DNA of 64,000 nucleotides from Aerococcaceae bacterium NML190073 (GTDB lineage Bacteria; Bacillota; Bacilli; Lactobacillales; Aerococcaceae): NCBI GenBank assembly GCA_026131555.1, contig JAMXJH010000002.1, positions 1 to 64,000 of the forward strand, read 5' to 3'. Shown piece by piece: positions 21,135 to 31,474 of this stretch (position 1 is its first letter; each line of letters starts with the position of its first letter). The notes under the pieces were generated by a model. It saw only the letters and a program-made list of their open reading frames with translations, ran no database searches and was not told where the DNA came from. The position numbers and the translations under genes were made by a program.

Positions 21135-22150
21135 ATATTCATGCCGGGTACGAAGCTGTGGAACGGATGAAGCGTCATATTGCTAGAACAGAGCGGTCGG
21201 GCGTTTTCGGCGCCATCGGTGGTTTTGGTGGGTGCTTTGACTTGAGCGCCCTGTCAACTTATGAACAACCGATGCTCATATCGGGAACGGATGGTGTCGG
21301 TACGAAATTACTATTGGCGATTCAGCAACAAAGTTACAACACAGTCGGCATTGATTGTGTGGCGATGTGTGTCAACGATATCGTTGCGCAAGGCGCAGAA
21401 CCTTTGTATTTCCTCGACTATATCGCCGTCGGCAAAAATAATCCCGCTATGATAGAAAGTATCGTCAGTGGCGTAGCGGAAGGATGTGTTCAAGCAGGTG
21501 CCGCCTTGATCGGTGGCGAAACAGCTGAAATGCCCGATATGTACGAAGCAACAGACTTTGACTTGGCAGGCTTTGCCGTCGGCATCGTAGAAAAATCCCG
21601 CCTCATTAAGCCGGAACTGGTTGAAGAAGGTGACATTCTTATCGGCTTAGCTTCCAGTGGTTTACATTCGAATGGTTACTCACTTGTCCGCAAAATATTT
21701 TTCAAGGACCATTCGTATGGATTTGACGCGCAGTTTCCGGAGTTATCCCGTCCGTTGGGAGAGGAATTACTGACGCCAACGCGTATTTACGTAAAGGAAA
21801 TATTAGCCTTGCATCAATTAGGTTTATTGCACGGTGTCGCACATATTACAGGCGGCGGTTTCGTAGAGAATATTCCTCGTATGTTGCCATCACATTTGCA
21901 AGCCAAAATTCAGCTAGGCAGCTGGAACGTGTTGCCGATATTTCATGTATTACAACGCCTAGGCAATGTGACGGACCAAGCGATGTACGAAACGTTCAAT
22001 ATGGGCATTGGTATGGTGATTGCCGTGTCAGCTACTGATAAGGAACACGCATTGGACGTGTTACGTCAATATGGGACGGAAGCTTATGTGATTGGCTCGG
22101 TAGTCAGCACGCAAGATGACACAATTGTAGGGAAAGAGGTTCTTATATGA
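21104..22150 (+). CDS. purM: Phosphoribosylformylglycinamidine cyclo-ligase
   Basis: 348-residue AIR synthetase, closing the imidazole ring with ATP. Visible family blocks are [65 protein letters not shown] and [16 protein letters not shown]. Start ATG 21104 lies within the purF end and is preceded by AAGGAGGG. It overlaps purN by four bases (ATGA). Confidence 0.97.
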   Translation: MSDAYKQAGVDIHAGYEAVERMKRHIARTERSGVFGAIGGFGGCFDLSALSTYEQPMLISGTDGVGTKLLLAIQQQSYNTVGIDCVAMCVNDIVAQGAEPLYFLDYIAVGKNNPAMIESIVSGVAEGCVQAGAALIGGETAEMPDMYEATDFDLAGFAVGIVEKSRLIKPELVEEGDILIGLASSGLHSNGYSLVRKIFFKDHSYGFDAQFPELSRPLGEELLTPTRIYVKEILALHQLGLLHGVAHITGGGFVENIPRMLPSHLQAKIQLGSWNVLPIFHVLQRLGNVTDQAMYETFNMGIGMVIAVSATDKEHALDVLRQYGTEAYVIGSVVSTQDDTIVGKEVLI

Positions 22151-22734
22151 GAATTGCCGTTTTTGCCAGTGGAAATGGTTCGAACTTCCAAGCAATTCAC
22201 GAAGCAGTTCAGTCAGGGCAACTACAAGCAACGATTGCGTGTGTGATTTATGATCGTGCAGATGCTTATGTGCGTCAACGGGCAGAGCAGGCGCAAATTC
22301 CTGCTCATTATGTCAACTTGAAAGTTCATCCGGACAAAGTAGCGTACGAAATGACCATCTTATCACATTTACAAGCTGCTCAAGTGGACTTGATTATCTT
22401 AGCAGGCTATATGAAAATTATTGGGCTTACTTTATTGAACGCATATCCCCAACGTATTCTTAATATTCATCCGTCGTTATTGCCTGCATTTCCCGGTAAA
22501 TCGGGTATATTGGATGCGTATACCGCAGGGGTGTCAACAACAGGAGTGACAGTACATCTCGTAGATGCCGGCGTGGATACGGGACCGATTTTGCAACAAG
22601 CGAGTGTATCTATTCGAGAAGGGGAAAGCTTGGACTCTTTAACAGAGCGTATTCATCAAGTGGAACATCGCTTGTATCCCGAAGTGATTCAAACATATAT
22701 TCAACAACTCATTCAAGAAGGAGATTCATTATGA
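22147..22734 (+). CDS. purN: Phosphoribosylglycinamide formyltransferase
   Basis: 195-residue folate-dependent GART, which transfers the formyl group of 10-formyl-THF to GAR. It shows the N-terminal [12 protein letters not shown] phosphate loop, AGYMKIIG, and the catalytic Asn-His region [13 protein letters not shown], with Asp in DAGVDTGPI. The ATGA junctions with purM and purH indicate coupled translation. The 10-formyl-THF it uses could be supplied by fhs at the end of the same operon. Confidence 0.97.
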   Translation: MRIAVFASGNGSNFQAIHEAVQSGQLQATIACVIYDRADAYVRQRAEQAQIPAHYVNLKVHPDKVAYEMTILSHLQAAQVDLIILAGYMKIIGLTLLNAYPQRILNIHPSLLPAFPGKSGILDAYTAGVSTTGVTVHLVDAGVDTGPILQQASVSIREGESLDSLTERIHQVEHRLYPEVIQTYIQQLIQEGDSL

Positions 22735-24269
22735 CATATGCATTGATTAGCGTTTCAGACAAAACAGGTATCGTCGAGTTCGCACAACGATTGCAACAAC
22801 GAGGCGTGCGTATCATTTCGACAGGTGGCACTCAGAAAGCCTTGAATGATGCCGGGGTTACAACCATTCCGATCGATGAATGGACCGGTTTTCCTGAAAT
22901 GATGGACGGGCGTGTTAAGACGCTTCATCCTAAGATTCACGGTGGATTACTCGCACGACGTGATGTTGCTCAACATCAAGAACAAGCCGAAGTACATCGA
23001 ATTGCAATGATCGATTATGTGGTTGTCAACTTGTATCCGTTTAAGGAAACTATTTTGCAGACGGATGTTACATTAGCGCAGGCGATTGAGCAAATTGATA
23101 TTGGCGGACCGAGCATGTTGCGTTCCGCTGCCAAAAATTTCGCCTCTGTTACTGCGATTGTTGACCCGAATGATTATGACAGCGTCATTGAGCAAGTGAC
23201 AGCAAGTGGCACAACAACGCCAGATTTGCGCCAAAAACTGGCTGCCAAAGTATTCCGTCATACCGCACATTATGATGCGATGATTGCGGCATATTTAACA
23301 GAAAATGCGGGACAAGAAACACAGACTATTACAGGGGAATTGAAGCAAGTGTTGCGTTACGGTGAGAATCCACAACAACAAGCTTATTTTTATCAAGCGC
23401 CGATTCCGACACCTTTCTCAATTGCAGCGGCTCAACAATTGCATGGGAAAGAGTTGTCTTACAACAATATTAAAGATGCGGATGCTGCTTTGCGGATTAT
23501 TCGTGAATTTACAGAGCCATGTGCCGTTGCGCTAAAGCATATGAATCCTTGTGGTGTAGGAACGGGAGCAACTATTGAGGCTGCCTTTGCGCATTGCTAT
23601 GATGCGGATCCGGTGTCGATTTTTGGTGGGATTGTTGTGTGCAATCGTCCTGTCACAGCGGCATTAGCCGAGAAACTGCATCAAATTTTCTTGGAAATTG
23701 TCATTGCTCCTTCGTTTGAAGAGGATGCACTTGCGATTCTGACACAAAAGCAGAACTTACGTTTACTAACCGTTGATTTCAGTCAGACGGCTGCGAATGA
23801 ACCAGAAGTTGTGTCTGTGTTGGGTGGCTTTTTGGTGCAAGATGAGGATCAAACGGAAGCGGATATGAATGTGGCAAATTGGCAGATAGTCACAGAGCGT
23901 CAGCCAAATGAATCACAATTAGAAGCCTTATTATTGGCATGGAAAGTCGTTAAGCATGTGAAGTCGAATGCGATTGTCATTGCGGATCGACATCAAACTT
24001 TAGGGATTGGTGCCGGACAAATGAATCGTGTCGGAGCGGCGCGCATTGCATTGGAGCAGGCACGCGCTCGCAATATTGATTTGTCGCAAGCCGTGTTGGC
24101 AAGCGATGCCTTTTTCCCGATGTCGGATACGGTGGAATTGGCGGCAGAATACGGCATCAAAGCTATTGTTCAGCCGGGCGGTAGCATTAAAGATGCAGAA
24201 GTGATTGCGACAGCAGATGCACATCAGATGGTAATGTTGACAACCGGCATTCGCCACTTCCGTCATTAA
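22731..24269 (+). CDS. purH: Bifunctional AICAR transformylase/IMP cyclohydrolase
   Basis: 512 residues, catalysing the last two steps to IMP. The N-terminal cyclohydrolase (MGS-like) domain has [14 protein letters not shown] and [14 protein letters not shown]. The transformylase domain has [24 protein letters not shown] and [27 protein letters not shown]. It also consumes 10-formyl-THF. It overlaps purN by four bases. Confidence 0.97.
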   Translation: MTYALISVSDKTGIVEFAQRLQQRGVRIISTGGTQKALNDAGVTTIPIDEWTGFPEMMDGRVKTLHPKIHGGLLARRDVAQHQEQAEVHRIAMIDYVVVNLYPFKETILQTDVTLAQAIEQIDIGGPSMLRSAAKNFASVTAIVDPNDYDSVIEQVTASGTTTPDLRQKLAAKVFRHTAHYDAMIAAYLTENAGQETQTITGELKQVLRYGENPQQQAYFYQAPIPTPFSIAAAQQLHGKELSYNNIKDADAALRIIREFTEPCAVALKHMNPCGVGTGATIEAAFAHCYDADPVSIFGGIVVCNRPVTAALAEKLHQIFLEIVIAPSFEEDALAILTQKQNLRLLTVDFSQTAANEPEVVSVLGGFLVQDEDQTEADMNVANWQIVTERQPNESQLEALLLAWKVVKHVKSNAIVIADRHQTLGIGAGQMNRVGAARIALEQARARNIDLSQAVLASDAFFPMSDTVELAAEYGIKAIVQPGGSIKDAEVIATADAHQMVMLTTGIRHFRH

Positions 24270-24281
24270 AAGGAGGACAAC

Positions 24282-25547
24282 ATGAAGATATTAGTGATTG
24301 GTAGCGGAGGTCGCGAGCATGCCTTCGCCAAGAAAATTGCCACTTCACAGCACGTGCAACAAGTATATTGTGCGCCCGGCAATGCCAGAATGGCGCAAGA
24401 TGGCATTCAATTGGTGGCGATTGGCGAAACAGATACAGAGAATTTAATCGCTTTTGCCAAAATGCAAGCAATCGACTGGGTGTTCGTTGGTCCGGAGTTG
24501 CCTTTGTATCACGGAGTTAGCGATGCATTGGAACGAGCGGGTATTCCGGTTTTCGCACCGTCGCAAGCGGCAGCTAAATTGGAATATTCCAAAGATTTTG
24601 CCAAGCAATTAATGGCGCGCTATCGCATTCCGACAGCTGATTTTAGGACGTTTACGGACTTAGATTCCGCACGCGCATACGTCAAGGAAAAAGGTGCCCC
24701 TATCGTTATCAAAGCAGACGGCTTGGCAGCAGGTAAGGGAGTTGTTGTCGCACAAACATTATCGGAAGCTTTAGCGGCGTTGGACGCTATTTTCCTTGAT
24801 GCAAATTATACTTATGCAGATGGTGTACGCGTTGTGATTGAAGAATTTCTGGAGGGGGAAGAATTTTCGTTGTTTGCGTTTGTCAATGGAACGAAAGTTT
24901 ACTTTGCCGGAGTATCGCAAGACCATAAGAGAGCTTATGACGGCGACACGGGGCCTAATACAGGCGGAATGGGCGCTTATTCACCTGTTCCGCATTTGCC
25001 GAATACAATTATTGAAGAAAGTATGGCAACGGTCGTTCAACCGATTGTTGACGCTTTGTATCAGGAGGGAATCCCTTATAAAGGCGTTTTGTATGCAGGT
25101 TTGATGTTGACGAAGAAGGGTGTTAAGGTTATTGAGTTTAATGCGCGATTCGGCGATCCGGAAACGCAAGTTGTGTTACAACAATTAGAGAGCGATTTGG
25201 CGAGGAACATTGATGATATTTTGCATGAACGTGAGCCGGAGATTCAATGGCGCGAGAATTCCGTGACTGTTGGGGTTGTTGTCGCAGCAGAAGGTTATCC
25301 GAATAAGCCGGTTTCCGGGTTCCGTTTAGGAACTCTGGCAGTTCCTGCTCAGTTGGAGTTATTTGCTGCCGGCGTCAAAAAAGCAAACGACGCTTACGTC
25401 GCAGCGGGTGGGCGATTATTTTTGGTATCGGCGCAAGCGGAAACCATTGATATGGCGAGAAAAGAAGTTTATGATTGGTTAGAACAACAAGAATTCCTGC
25501 AGACTTTTTACCGAAAGGATATCGGTACAAAAGCGCTCGAACAATAG
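24282..25547 (+). CDS. purD: Phosphoribosylamine-glycine ligase
   Basis: 421-residue ATP-grasp enzyme making GAR from phosphoribosylamine and glycine. It has the N-terminal VIGSGGREHAFAKK, the ATP-grasp IKADGLAAGKGVVVA, the hallmark DHKRAYDGDTGPNTGGMGAY, and EFNARFGDPETQ. AAAGGAGG precedes the start, twelve bases after purH. Confidence 0.97.
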   Translation: MKILVIGSGGREHAFAKKIATSQHVQQVYCAPGNARMAQDGIQLVAIGETDTENLIAFAKMQAIDWVFVGPELPLYHGVSDALERAGIPVFAPSQAAAKLEYSKDFAKQLMARYRIPTADFRTFTDLDSARAYVKEKGAPIVIKADGLAAGKGVVVAQTLSEALAALDAIFLDANYTYADGVRVVIEEFLEGEEFSLFAFVNGTKVYFAGVSQDHKRAYDGDTGPNTGGMGAYSPVPHLPNTIIEESMATVVQPIVDALYQEGIPYKGVLYAGLMLTKKGVKVIEFNARFGDPETQVVLQQLESDLARNIDDILHEREPEIQWRENSVTVGVVVAAEGYPNKPVSGFRLGTLAVPAQLELFAAGVKKANDAYVAAGGRLFLVSAQAETIDMARKEVYDWLEQQEFLQTFYRKDIGTKALEQ

Positions 25548-25556
25548 GAGGTCACC

Positions 25557-27227
25557 ATGAAAACAGATGTTGAAATCGCACAAAATGCCCCGATTCTGCC
25601 AATTAAGGAAATTGCCGCCAAACTCAACTTGACAGAAGCGGATTTGAAACCTTACGGACATACGAAAGCTAAAATTTCGCTCAATACAATCAAGAAGTTG
25701 CCTAAACGTAACGAAAGTAAATTAATTCTAGTCACGGCGATTAACCCAACGCCGGCGGGCGAGGGAAAGTCGACTTGTACAATCGGTTTAGGGGACGCAT
25801 TGTCGCTACTAGGTAAGCGAACAGCCATCGCTTTACGTGAGCCTTCTCTAGGACCAACAATGGGCGTAAAAGGCGGTGCCGCCGGTGGCGGATATTCACA
25901 AGTCATTCCAATGGAAGAGATTAATTTGCATTTTACAGGAGATATGCATGCGATTACGGCGGCGAATAATGCGTTGGCGGCTTTGATTGATAATCATATG
26001 TTTCAAGGGAATCCATCGAACATTGACCCGCGCCGCATCAAATGGAAACGTGCGCTTGATTTGAATGACCGCGCCTTGCGGCATGTGACTATCGGTTTAG
26101 GTGGTATCAGTCACGGGATTCCGCGTGAAGACAGCTTCGATATTACTGTTGCAAGTGAAATAATGGCGATTCTATGTTTAGCAACGGATTTAGTGGATTT
26201 GAAACGACGATTAGGACGGATTTTGATTGCGGAAACTTACGATCGTCAGCCGGTTTATGTTGCCGATTTGGGTGTTGAAGGAGCACTCACGCTCTTGTTA
26301 AAAGATGCCTTGGAACCTAATTTAGTACAAACATTGGCGCACACGCCGGCAATTGTACATGGTGGACCTTTTGCGAATATTGCTCATGGCTGCAATAGTG
26401 TATTGGCAACGCAAACTGCCCTCAAATTAGCGGATTATGTCGTAACGGAAGCTGGTTTCGGAGCGGACTTGGGCGCCGAGAAGTTTCTGGATATCAAAGT
26501 GCCGCAATTAGGCAAAGCGCCGGATTGCGTTGTTATCGTTGCAACCGTTCGCTCACTGAAACTCCACGGAGGCGTTTCGCTTGCGGATTTACACACCGGA
26601 GAAAATTGTGAAGCAGTGCGCGCCGGTTTTGCCAATTTACGCAAACATATCGAGAACATGCAACAATACCAAGTGCCGTGCGTGGTTGCGCTCAATGCTT
26701 TTGTAACGGATACGCCGATGGAGCAAGCGCTAGTTGCCGAACTCTGTGAAGAATGTGGTGTATCATGCGTGTTAACGAAAGTGTGGGAACATGGTGGGCA
26801 AGGCGGTATCGCACTTGCTCAAACAGTTGTAGACACAATTGAAGGGGCAACGACCACTTATCGTCCATTATTGGGAGAAGAACCGTTGTTGGAGCGAATT
26901 CACACCATTGTGACACGATTATATGGGGGCGCCGACGTGCAGCTCTCTCCCAAAGCTCAGCAACAATTACGTATGATTACGCAACGCCAATGGGATCATT
27001 TACCTGTCTGCATGGCAAAAACACAATACTCTCTATCCGATGATCCGAAGAAACTCGGCGCACCAACTCAATTCACCTTGACGGTTCGCGAGTTAGTGCC
27101 GAAATTAGGCGCCGGCTTCATCGTCGCACTGACAGGTGATGTTCTAACAATGCCGGGATTGCCGAAACAACCTGCCGCCTTGGCGATGGATGTAGACGAA
27201 CAAGGTGTTGTAACGGGATTATTCTAG
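25557..27227 (+). CDS. fhs: Formate-tetrahydrofolate ligase
   Basis: 556-residue 10-formyl-THF synthetase (formate + THF + ATP). The nucleotide loop is [35 protein letters not shown] and [20 protein letters not shown] are family signatures. It starts nine bases after purD behind a GGAGG site and is probably the last gene of the operon. Its product is the one-carbon donor for PurN and PurH, so its place here has a direct metabolic reason. No strong terminator follows; only a small CGCAT/ATGCG hairpin near 27,264-27,277 without a T-run. Confidence 0.96.
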   Translation: MKTDVEIAQNAPILPIKEIAAKLNLTEADLKPYGHTKAKISLNTIKKLPKRNESKLILVTAINPTPAGEGKSTCTIGLGDALSLLGKRTAIALREPSLGPTMGVKGGAAGGGYSQVIPMEEINLHFTGDMHAITAANNALAALIDNHMFQGNPSNIDPRRIKWKRALDLNDRALRHVTIGLGGISHGIPREDSFDITVASEIMAILCLATDLVDLKRRLGRILIAETYDRQPVYVADLGVEGALTLLLKDALEPNLVQTLAHTPAIVHGGPFANIAHGCNSVLATQTALKLADYVVTEAGFGADLGAEKFLDIKVPQLGKAPDCVVIVATVRSLKLHGGVSLADLHTGENCEAVRAGFANLRKHIENMQQYQVPCVVALNAFVTDTPMEQALVAELCEECGVSCVLTKVWEHGGQGGIALAQTVVDTIEGATTTYRPLLGEEPLLERIHTIVTRLYGGADVQLSPKAQQQLRMITQRQWDHLPVCMAKTQYSLSDDPKKLGAPTQFTLTVRELVPKLGAGFIVALTGDVLTMPGLPKQPAALAMDVDEQGVVTGLF

Positions 27228-27366
27228 CACTGAATAAGGCGAGCGACACGACAAAGGATATCGCATTCTGATGCGGTTACTCTCCCTTTGCAAAAGAATC
27301 TAAAGTGTCGGCTGAATCACTAAATAGAATCTTAGCAAAACAAGGTATTTTTTGAGGGGAGAAAGA

Positions 27367-27396
27367 TTGACAACAAGGCGATAACTGTACTATGCT
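27367..27396 (+). promoter_or_regulatory. Promoter of L,D-transpeptidase gene
   Basis: TTGACA (27367-27372), an 18-bp gap and TATGCT (27391-27396), 35 bp before the gene start. Confidence 0.6.
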
Positions 27397-27430
27397 ATGT
27401 ACGATAGATTGATTTAGAGGTGGAGCAGGG

Positions 27431-28813
27431 ATGAAGAAATTCTTAGTAGCATTGTTTGTTGTGTTATTGGTAGCTGCCGGCTATTTGGGTGGTATTTATT
27501 ATTACTCAGATAAATTCGTTGCAAATACACATTTCGGGCAAGTAGATGTCAGTGGTCTAACTGTCGCACAAGCGGTGGAAAAAATCGAACGTGAAACCAA
27601 TGCACGTGAATTAACCGTTAATGAAGACGGCGCCTCTTTGGCGACTGTCAAGCTCGGCGATTTGGAAACGCATTATGATTTAGAGCCGAGTGTTACAGCG
27701 GCATTCAATGCTCAAGACCCTGTAGGTTGGGCGATGAACTTCGTACAAGGAAGCCGTTTCGATGGCGTCACTAGCAAAATGGCCAAAGCAAACGCTGAGA
27801 AGTTGGCAACGATTTTGGCGGGGCAAGGAATTGACAATGCGTTGAGAATTGCGCCTGTAGATGCGAAATTAGCCTATGATGATGCGAAAGGTTACCATGT
27901 CATCAATGGGGAAATCGGCACACAGATTGATTTCACTGCATTGAGTGAGCAATTGCTGAATCAAGCAGGAGAATCACAATCCACCATTGATTTAGCGCAA
28001 AGCTATGCACGACCGACAATCAGTGAAGATAGCGATGTTGTAACAACCGTTATGGCGAATATCCACCAAGTCGCTAACAAAAAAGTCATCCTAAACATAG
28101 CGGGAGAAGACGTGGAAATCCCGAGTAAATTGATTGAAAGTTGGATTCATTTCGACAATGATAATAAGTTAGTGTTAGATGAATCCTTAGTCGAGAGTTA
28201 CTTAGCAGAATTGAATGATAAATACAGTACCTTCAACAAGGAACGCAAATTCCAAAGTACATTGCAAGGAGAAGTGACTGTACCGCCGGGGATTCTTGGT
28301 TGGGAGATTGATATCGAGAAAGAATTGCCGCAACTGTTGGCAGATTTGTATGGCAACAAGCAAGAGATTAAACGCGAACCGGCAATTTATAGTACAGGCG
28401 GAGTGCCGAATGCCAAGGATGATATCGGTAGAAAATATGTTGAAGTAGATATCTCGAATCAGATGATGTATTTATACATTGATGGCGAACCGATGTTATC
28501 ATCGAATGTCGTAACGGGTCAACCCGGTGCGCCGACGATTCCGGGGGCGAACGCAGTTATTGAAATGTTGACCGACACGAAATTGCGAGGTTACAATCCA
28601 TTCTATAAGAAAGAGTATGCGGTGGATGTAAGTTATTGGATTCGTTTCGACCACAATGCGCAAGGAATTCATGATGCGTCATGGCAACCGCAATTCGGTG
28701 GTGACACGTACACTTGGTCAGGTTCATTGGGTTGCGTGAATACACCATACGAGAATGTCGCTTACCTCTATGAGCAGATTGAATACGGGACACCGGTAAT
28801 TGTCTTTGAATAA
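27431..28813 (+). CDS. L,D-transpeptidase (YkuD) with peptidoglycan-binding domains
   Basis: A 460-residue wall enzyme anchored by an N-terminal membrane segment (about residues 3-25). Two PG_binding_4-like regions follow (about 40-290; VDVSGLTVAQAVEKI marks the first). The C-terminal YkuD domain (about 335-460) has YVEVDISNQMMYLY, the conserved His in GIHDASW and the catalytic Cys in SLGCVNTPYENV. Such enzymes make 3-3 peptide cross-links that bypass penicillin-binding proteins, as Ldtfm does in Enterococcus faecium. Streptococci generally lack them, which bears on the host's identity. Confidence 0.92.
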   Translation: MKKFLVALFVVLLVAAGYLGGIYYYSDKFVANTHFGQVDVSGLTVAQAVEKIERETNARELTVNEDGASLATVKLGDLETHYDLEPSVTAAFNAQDPVGWAMNFVQGSRFDGVTSKMAKANAEKLATILAGQGIDNALRIAPVDAKLAYDDAKGYHVINGEIGTQIDFTALSEQLLNQAGESQSTIDLAQSYARPTISEDSDVVTTVMANIHQVANKKVILNIAGEDVEIPSKLIESWIHFDNDNKLVLDESLVESYLAELNDKYSTFNKERKFQSTLQGEVTVPPGILGWEIDIEKELPQLLADLYGNKQEIKREPAIYSTGGVPNAKDDIGRKYVEVDISNQMMYLYIDGEPMLSSNVVTGQPGAPTIPGANAVIEMLTDTKLRGYNPFYKKEYAVDVSYWIRFDHNAQGIHDASWQPQFGGDTYTWSGSLGCVNTPYENVAYLYEQIEYGTPVIVFE

Positions 28814-28844
28814 GCAATTAAATAAAACATTTGAAGGGAGTATT

Positions 28845-29735
28845 ATGGAGAAGAAACTCTATATATCTTATTTGAATGTGACCGCAGCTTTAGCAGTTGT
28901 ATTATTGCATACGAACCATAAGTTTTGGGCTTATGCTGAAGCAAGCTACTGGAACACGGCTAATATAATTGAAGCCGTGTTTTATTTTGCAGTGCCGATA
29001 TTCTTCATGATATCGGGTGTCACATTAATTGATTACAATCAACGTTACACAACGGAAGCTTATTTCGTGAAGCGCATTGAACGCACATTTATTCCGTTTC
29101 TTGCTTGGTCGCTGATTGGGAAACTTTACATGATTATACGTCACAGACAAGAGTTGCCGACCTTCAATTGGGTGCATGCATTGCTATTGGTTGGTTTGGT
29201 ATTTATATTAATGGCACAAAAGGCATATCAAAGTAGCACAACGCCTATAAGAACAAGTGTGAAAGTCACCACATGGCTCGCAATTGTATATGTCGGTATG
29301 CGACTCATTGATAGCGAGAGCACGAACTTTTTGAATGTCATTAACCAATTACTACACACGCAATATGTGCCGATTTTTTGGTTCTTTATACCATTATTCG
29401 CCATGTATCTGTCGATTCCTGTCCTATCAAAAATAGACACAACCAATCGACAGTCCGTTTTCGGTTGGGGTCTACTCGTTGTATTCCTCGGCGATTTCGT
29501 GTTGCGATTCGTCTTGAGTTTCTCAGATGTAGTGCACTTTAACTCAAACTTCCATTTACCATTGTTCAGCGGCTATTTATGGTTTGTGGTAGCCGGCTAC
29601 TATATTGATTGTTATCCATTATCCGTTCGCTTTAGACGTGTAATTTATGTAGCAGGTATCGTTATTCCATCGTTTATCGAACGGTTGGCGGCGTGCTTAT
29701 TTTCATTGTTTCCACGCTCATCATTAAGCTACTGA
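28845..29735 (+). CDS. Acyltransferase family 3 membrane protein, C-terminus probably frameshifted
   Basis: A 296-residue multi-pass protein with the acyltransferase-3 N-terminus (YISYLNVTAALAVVLLHTNH, containing the usual His) and repeated hydrophobic helices. Relatives O-acetylate surface polymers. The start ATG 28845 follows GAAGGGAG; the frame extends upstream into the transpeptidase gene without a better start. After about residue 275 the sequence becomes polar and arginine-rich and stops. In the -1 frame the same DNA (about 29,670-29,770) encodes a convincing membrane helix (GGVLIFIVSTLIIKLLKRM) ending just before the terminator. A one-base deletion near 29,660-29,680 would explain this. 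Activity is doubtful. Confidence 0.7.
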   Translation: MEKKLYISYLNVTAALAVVLLHTNHKFWAYAEASYWNTANIIEAVFYFAVPIFFMISGVTLIDYNQRYTTEAYFVKRIERTFIPFLAWSLIGKLYMIIRHRQELPTFNWVHALLLVGLVFILMAQKAYQSSTTPIRTSVKVTTWLAIVYVGMRLIDSESTNFLNVINQLLHTQYVPIFWFFIPLFAMYLSIPVLSKIDTTNRQSVFGWGLLVVFLGDFVLRFVLSFSDVVHFNSNFHLPLFSGYLWFVVAGYYIDCYPLSVRFRRVIYVAGIVIPSFIERLAACLFSLFPRSSLSY

Positions 29736-29770
29736 AACGAATGCCGTTTGTAGTGGAAATATTACCTTAG

Positions 29771-29796
29771 AAGTCGACATTTGTCGACTTTTTTTA
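29771..29796 (+). terminator. Terminator after acyltransferase gene
   Basis: Perfect 9-bp stem AAGTCGACA / TGTCGACTT (29771-29779 and 29782-29790) followed by a T-run. Confidence 0.8.
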
Positions 29797-29798
29797 GG

Positions 29799-29828
29799 TT
29801 GTTAAAGGAAGCGGCAACATGATATGAT
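29799..29828 (+). promoter_or_regulatory. Promoter of rlmD
   Basis: TTGTTA (29799-29804), 18 bp, TATGAT (29823-29828), about 30 bp before the rlmD start. Confidence 0.5.
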
Positions 29829-29858
29829 AGAAACGATATTGATAAAGGAGCAAATACG

Positions 29859-31226
29859 ATGATGACTATATTTAAGAAGAATCAAGAACTGACAGGACGG
29901 GTGCAAGATTTGACGTCCGAAGGAGCCGGCGTCGTCAAAATAGACGGCTATCCTTTCTTCGTTGAGGGAGTGATTCCGGGCGAATTGATTCGTTTGAAAG
30001 TCATGAAGGTTGGCAAATCATTCGGGTTTGCGCGTTTGGTTGAATTGCTGGAACCGAGTGCGGACCGTGTGGAAATCACTGACCCGATTGGATGCCAAAT
30101 CGGCACGATGACCTTGCAACATATGAATTATGACGCACAATTGCGTTACAAACAGCAACAAGTTGACCAAATTTTCCGTCGGATTGGTGGGTTCGATGAT
30201 GTTGAGGTGTGTCCTACTATCGGCATGAACACCCCGTGGCAGTACCGCAATAAGGCACAAATTCCGGTTCGTCAGGTGAACGGCGTGTTGGAGACCGGTT
30301 TTTTCCGCAAAAACAGTCACGACTTAATTCCGGTGGAGAACTTTCACATTCAACATCCGGAAATTGACCGTGCGATAGTCGTTGTCAGAAATGTGTTGCG
30401 CGCATTAGCGATTCCCGCCTACGATGAAACCACACAACAAGGTTTGGTGCGTCACGTCGTTGTCAAACGGGGGCACTATTCAGGCGAGATGATGATTATT
30501 CTAGTCGTCAATGATAAGCAATTGCCGAATGAAGCGGACATTGTTGCGCGTCTAAGAAAACAACTTCCTGCTGTGGTTAGCATTGTGTTGAACACGAACA
30601 CTAAGCATACGAATGTGATTATGGGACGAGAGAATCGGGTGCTATACGGGCAAGATTACTACAGTGACACGATGTTGGGATTGAGTTTCAATATTTCCGC
30701 AAACTCGTTCTATCAAGTGAATACGCCACAAGCTGAAACTTTGTATCAAGTGGCGATTGATGCCGCACAATTAACAGGCGAAGAAGTGGTGTTAGACGCT
30801 TATTGCGGTATCGGTACGATTTCCTTAGCGCTCGCTCAACAGGCAAAACAAGTGTACGCAATGGAAATTGTTCCCGAAGCCATTCAAATGGCAAATCTCA
30901 ATGCGAAGCACAACGCTATTGGAAACGTCGTATTTGAAGTTGGGAAAGCCGAAGCGGTTCTACCGCAATGGAACGAATCCGGTATTCAATTCGATGTAGC
31001 CGTTGTCGATCCACCACGCAAAGGTTTGGATGAAACCTTTGTTCAAACTTTGATTGAACAATCACCCGAGCGCATTGTCTATGTCAGTTGCAATCCTGCA
31101 ACATGCGCTCGCGATTGCAAAAAATTATGCGAATCCGGCTACCAATTACAATGGGTCCAACCCGTTGACCTATTTGGACAGACCGCGCATGTGGAGACGG
31201 TAGTTCTACTGTCAAGAAACAAGTAA
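29859..31226 (+). CDS. rlmD: 23S rRNA (uracil-C5)-methyltransferase (RlmD/RumA family)
   Basis: 455 residues: an N-terminal TRAM domain (GRVQDLTSEGAGVVKIDG...), then a SAM-binding methyltransferase with DAYCGIGTISLALA, the VDPPRKGLD motif and the nucleophile in YVSCNPATCARD. The CxxxxxCGGC cluster of E. coli RumA is reduced to a lone Cys (DPIGCQIGTMTLQHM), so an iron-sulfur cluster is unlikely. It methylates U747 and/or U1939 of 23S rRNA. The 3' end of this gene (rum) is a known insertion point for prophages and ICEs in streptococci, and foreign DNA begins right after it here. Confidence 0.93.
   Translation: MMTIFKKNQELTGRVQDLTSEGAGVVKIDGYPFFVEGVIPGELIRLKVMKVGKSFGFARLVELLEPSADRVEITDPIGCQIGTMTLQHMNYDAQLRYKQQQVDQIFRRIGGFDDVEVCPTIGMNTPWQYRNKAQIPVRQVNGVLETGFFRKNSHDLIPVENFHIQHPEIDRAIVVVRNVLRALAIPAYDETTQQGLVRHVVVKRGHYSGEMMIILVVNDKQLPNEADIVARLRKQLPAVVSIVLNTNTKHTNVIMGRENRVLYGQDYYSDTMLGLSFNISANSFYQVNTPQAETLYQVAIDAAQLTGEEVVLDAYCGIGTISLALAQQAKQVYAMEIVPEAIQMANLNAKHNAIGNVVFEVGKAEAVLPQWNESGIQFDVAVVDPPRKGLDETFVQTLIEQSPERIVYVSCNPATCARDCKKLCESGYQLQWVQPVDLFGQTAHVETVVLLSRNK
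31185..31226 (+). other. Candidate left attachment site at rlmD 3' end
   Basis: The conserved end of RlmD (HVETVVLLS, 31188-31214) is where rum-specific elements recombine in streptococci. The foreign genes start within 300 bp. The attachment core itself cannot be proved because the right junction lies outside the window. Confidence 0.35.
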
Positions 31227-31253
31227 AAAAGTGCATAAATAGGCTTAAAATAA

Positions 31254-31304
31254 GGGATTCCAGGAGATTTGCTAAGTTTGGCGGTCTCCTGGAATCCCTT
31301 TTTT
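31254..31304 (+). terminator. Terminator after rlmD
   Basis: Perfect 14-bp stem (31254-31267 with 31285-31298), 17-nt loop and six or more T. It may belong to either the chromosome or the inserted element. Confidence 0.9.
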
Positions 31305-31308
31305 CGTG

Positions 31309-31474
31309 TTTTGACAATAGCGTCATAGTCTGGCTTTGGATAGGTTGAGACATCAAACTACTTTTTTGCCTGTTGAGACGATAGGGCTATTGTCAAAATT
31401 TATGCTTTTATCGCTGCGATAACGCAGCGAAATTTGCAAAACATATTGCATTTTCGCAGCGGATATGCTATTAT
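31309..31474 (+). promoter_or_regulatory. Promoter and palindromic operator region of XRE-methyltransferase genes
   Basis: Promoter TTGCAT (31446-31451), 17 bp, TATTAT (31469-31474). A palindrome TCGCTGCG-ATAA-CGCAGCGA (31411-31430) lies upstream, and a second CGCAGCG half-site (31455-31461) sits between the -35 and -10 boxes. This is a layout expected for autoregulation by the XRE protein. A separate perfect 13-bp inverted repeat (31309-31321 / 31386-31398, TTTTGACAATAGC) flanks the preceding 64 bp; its role is unknown. Confidence 0.6.

Noticed and set aside
27228-27366. Riboswitch or terminator after fhs
   Set aside because: Only a small CGCAT/ATGCG hairpin without T-run is seen; no known riboswitch pattern could be matched by eye.
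31309-31398. Inverted repeat as the ends of an insertion sequence
   Set aside because: Only 64 bp lie between the arms, with no transposase and no flanking target duplication visible.
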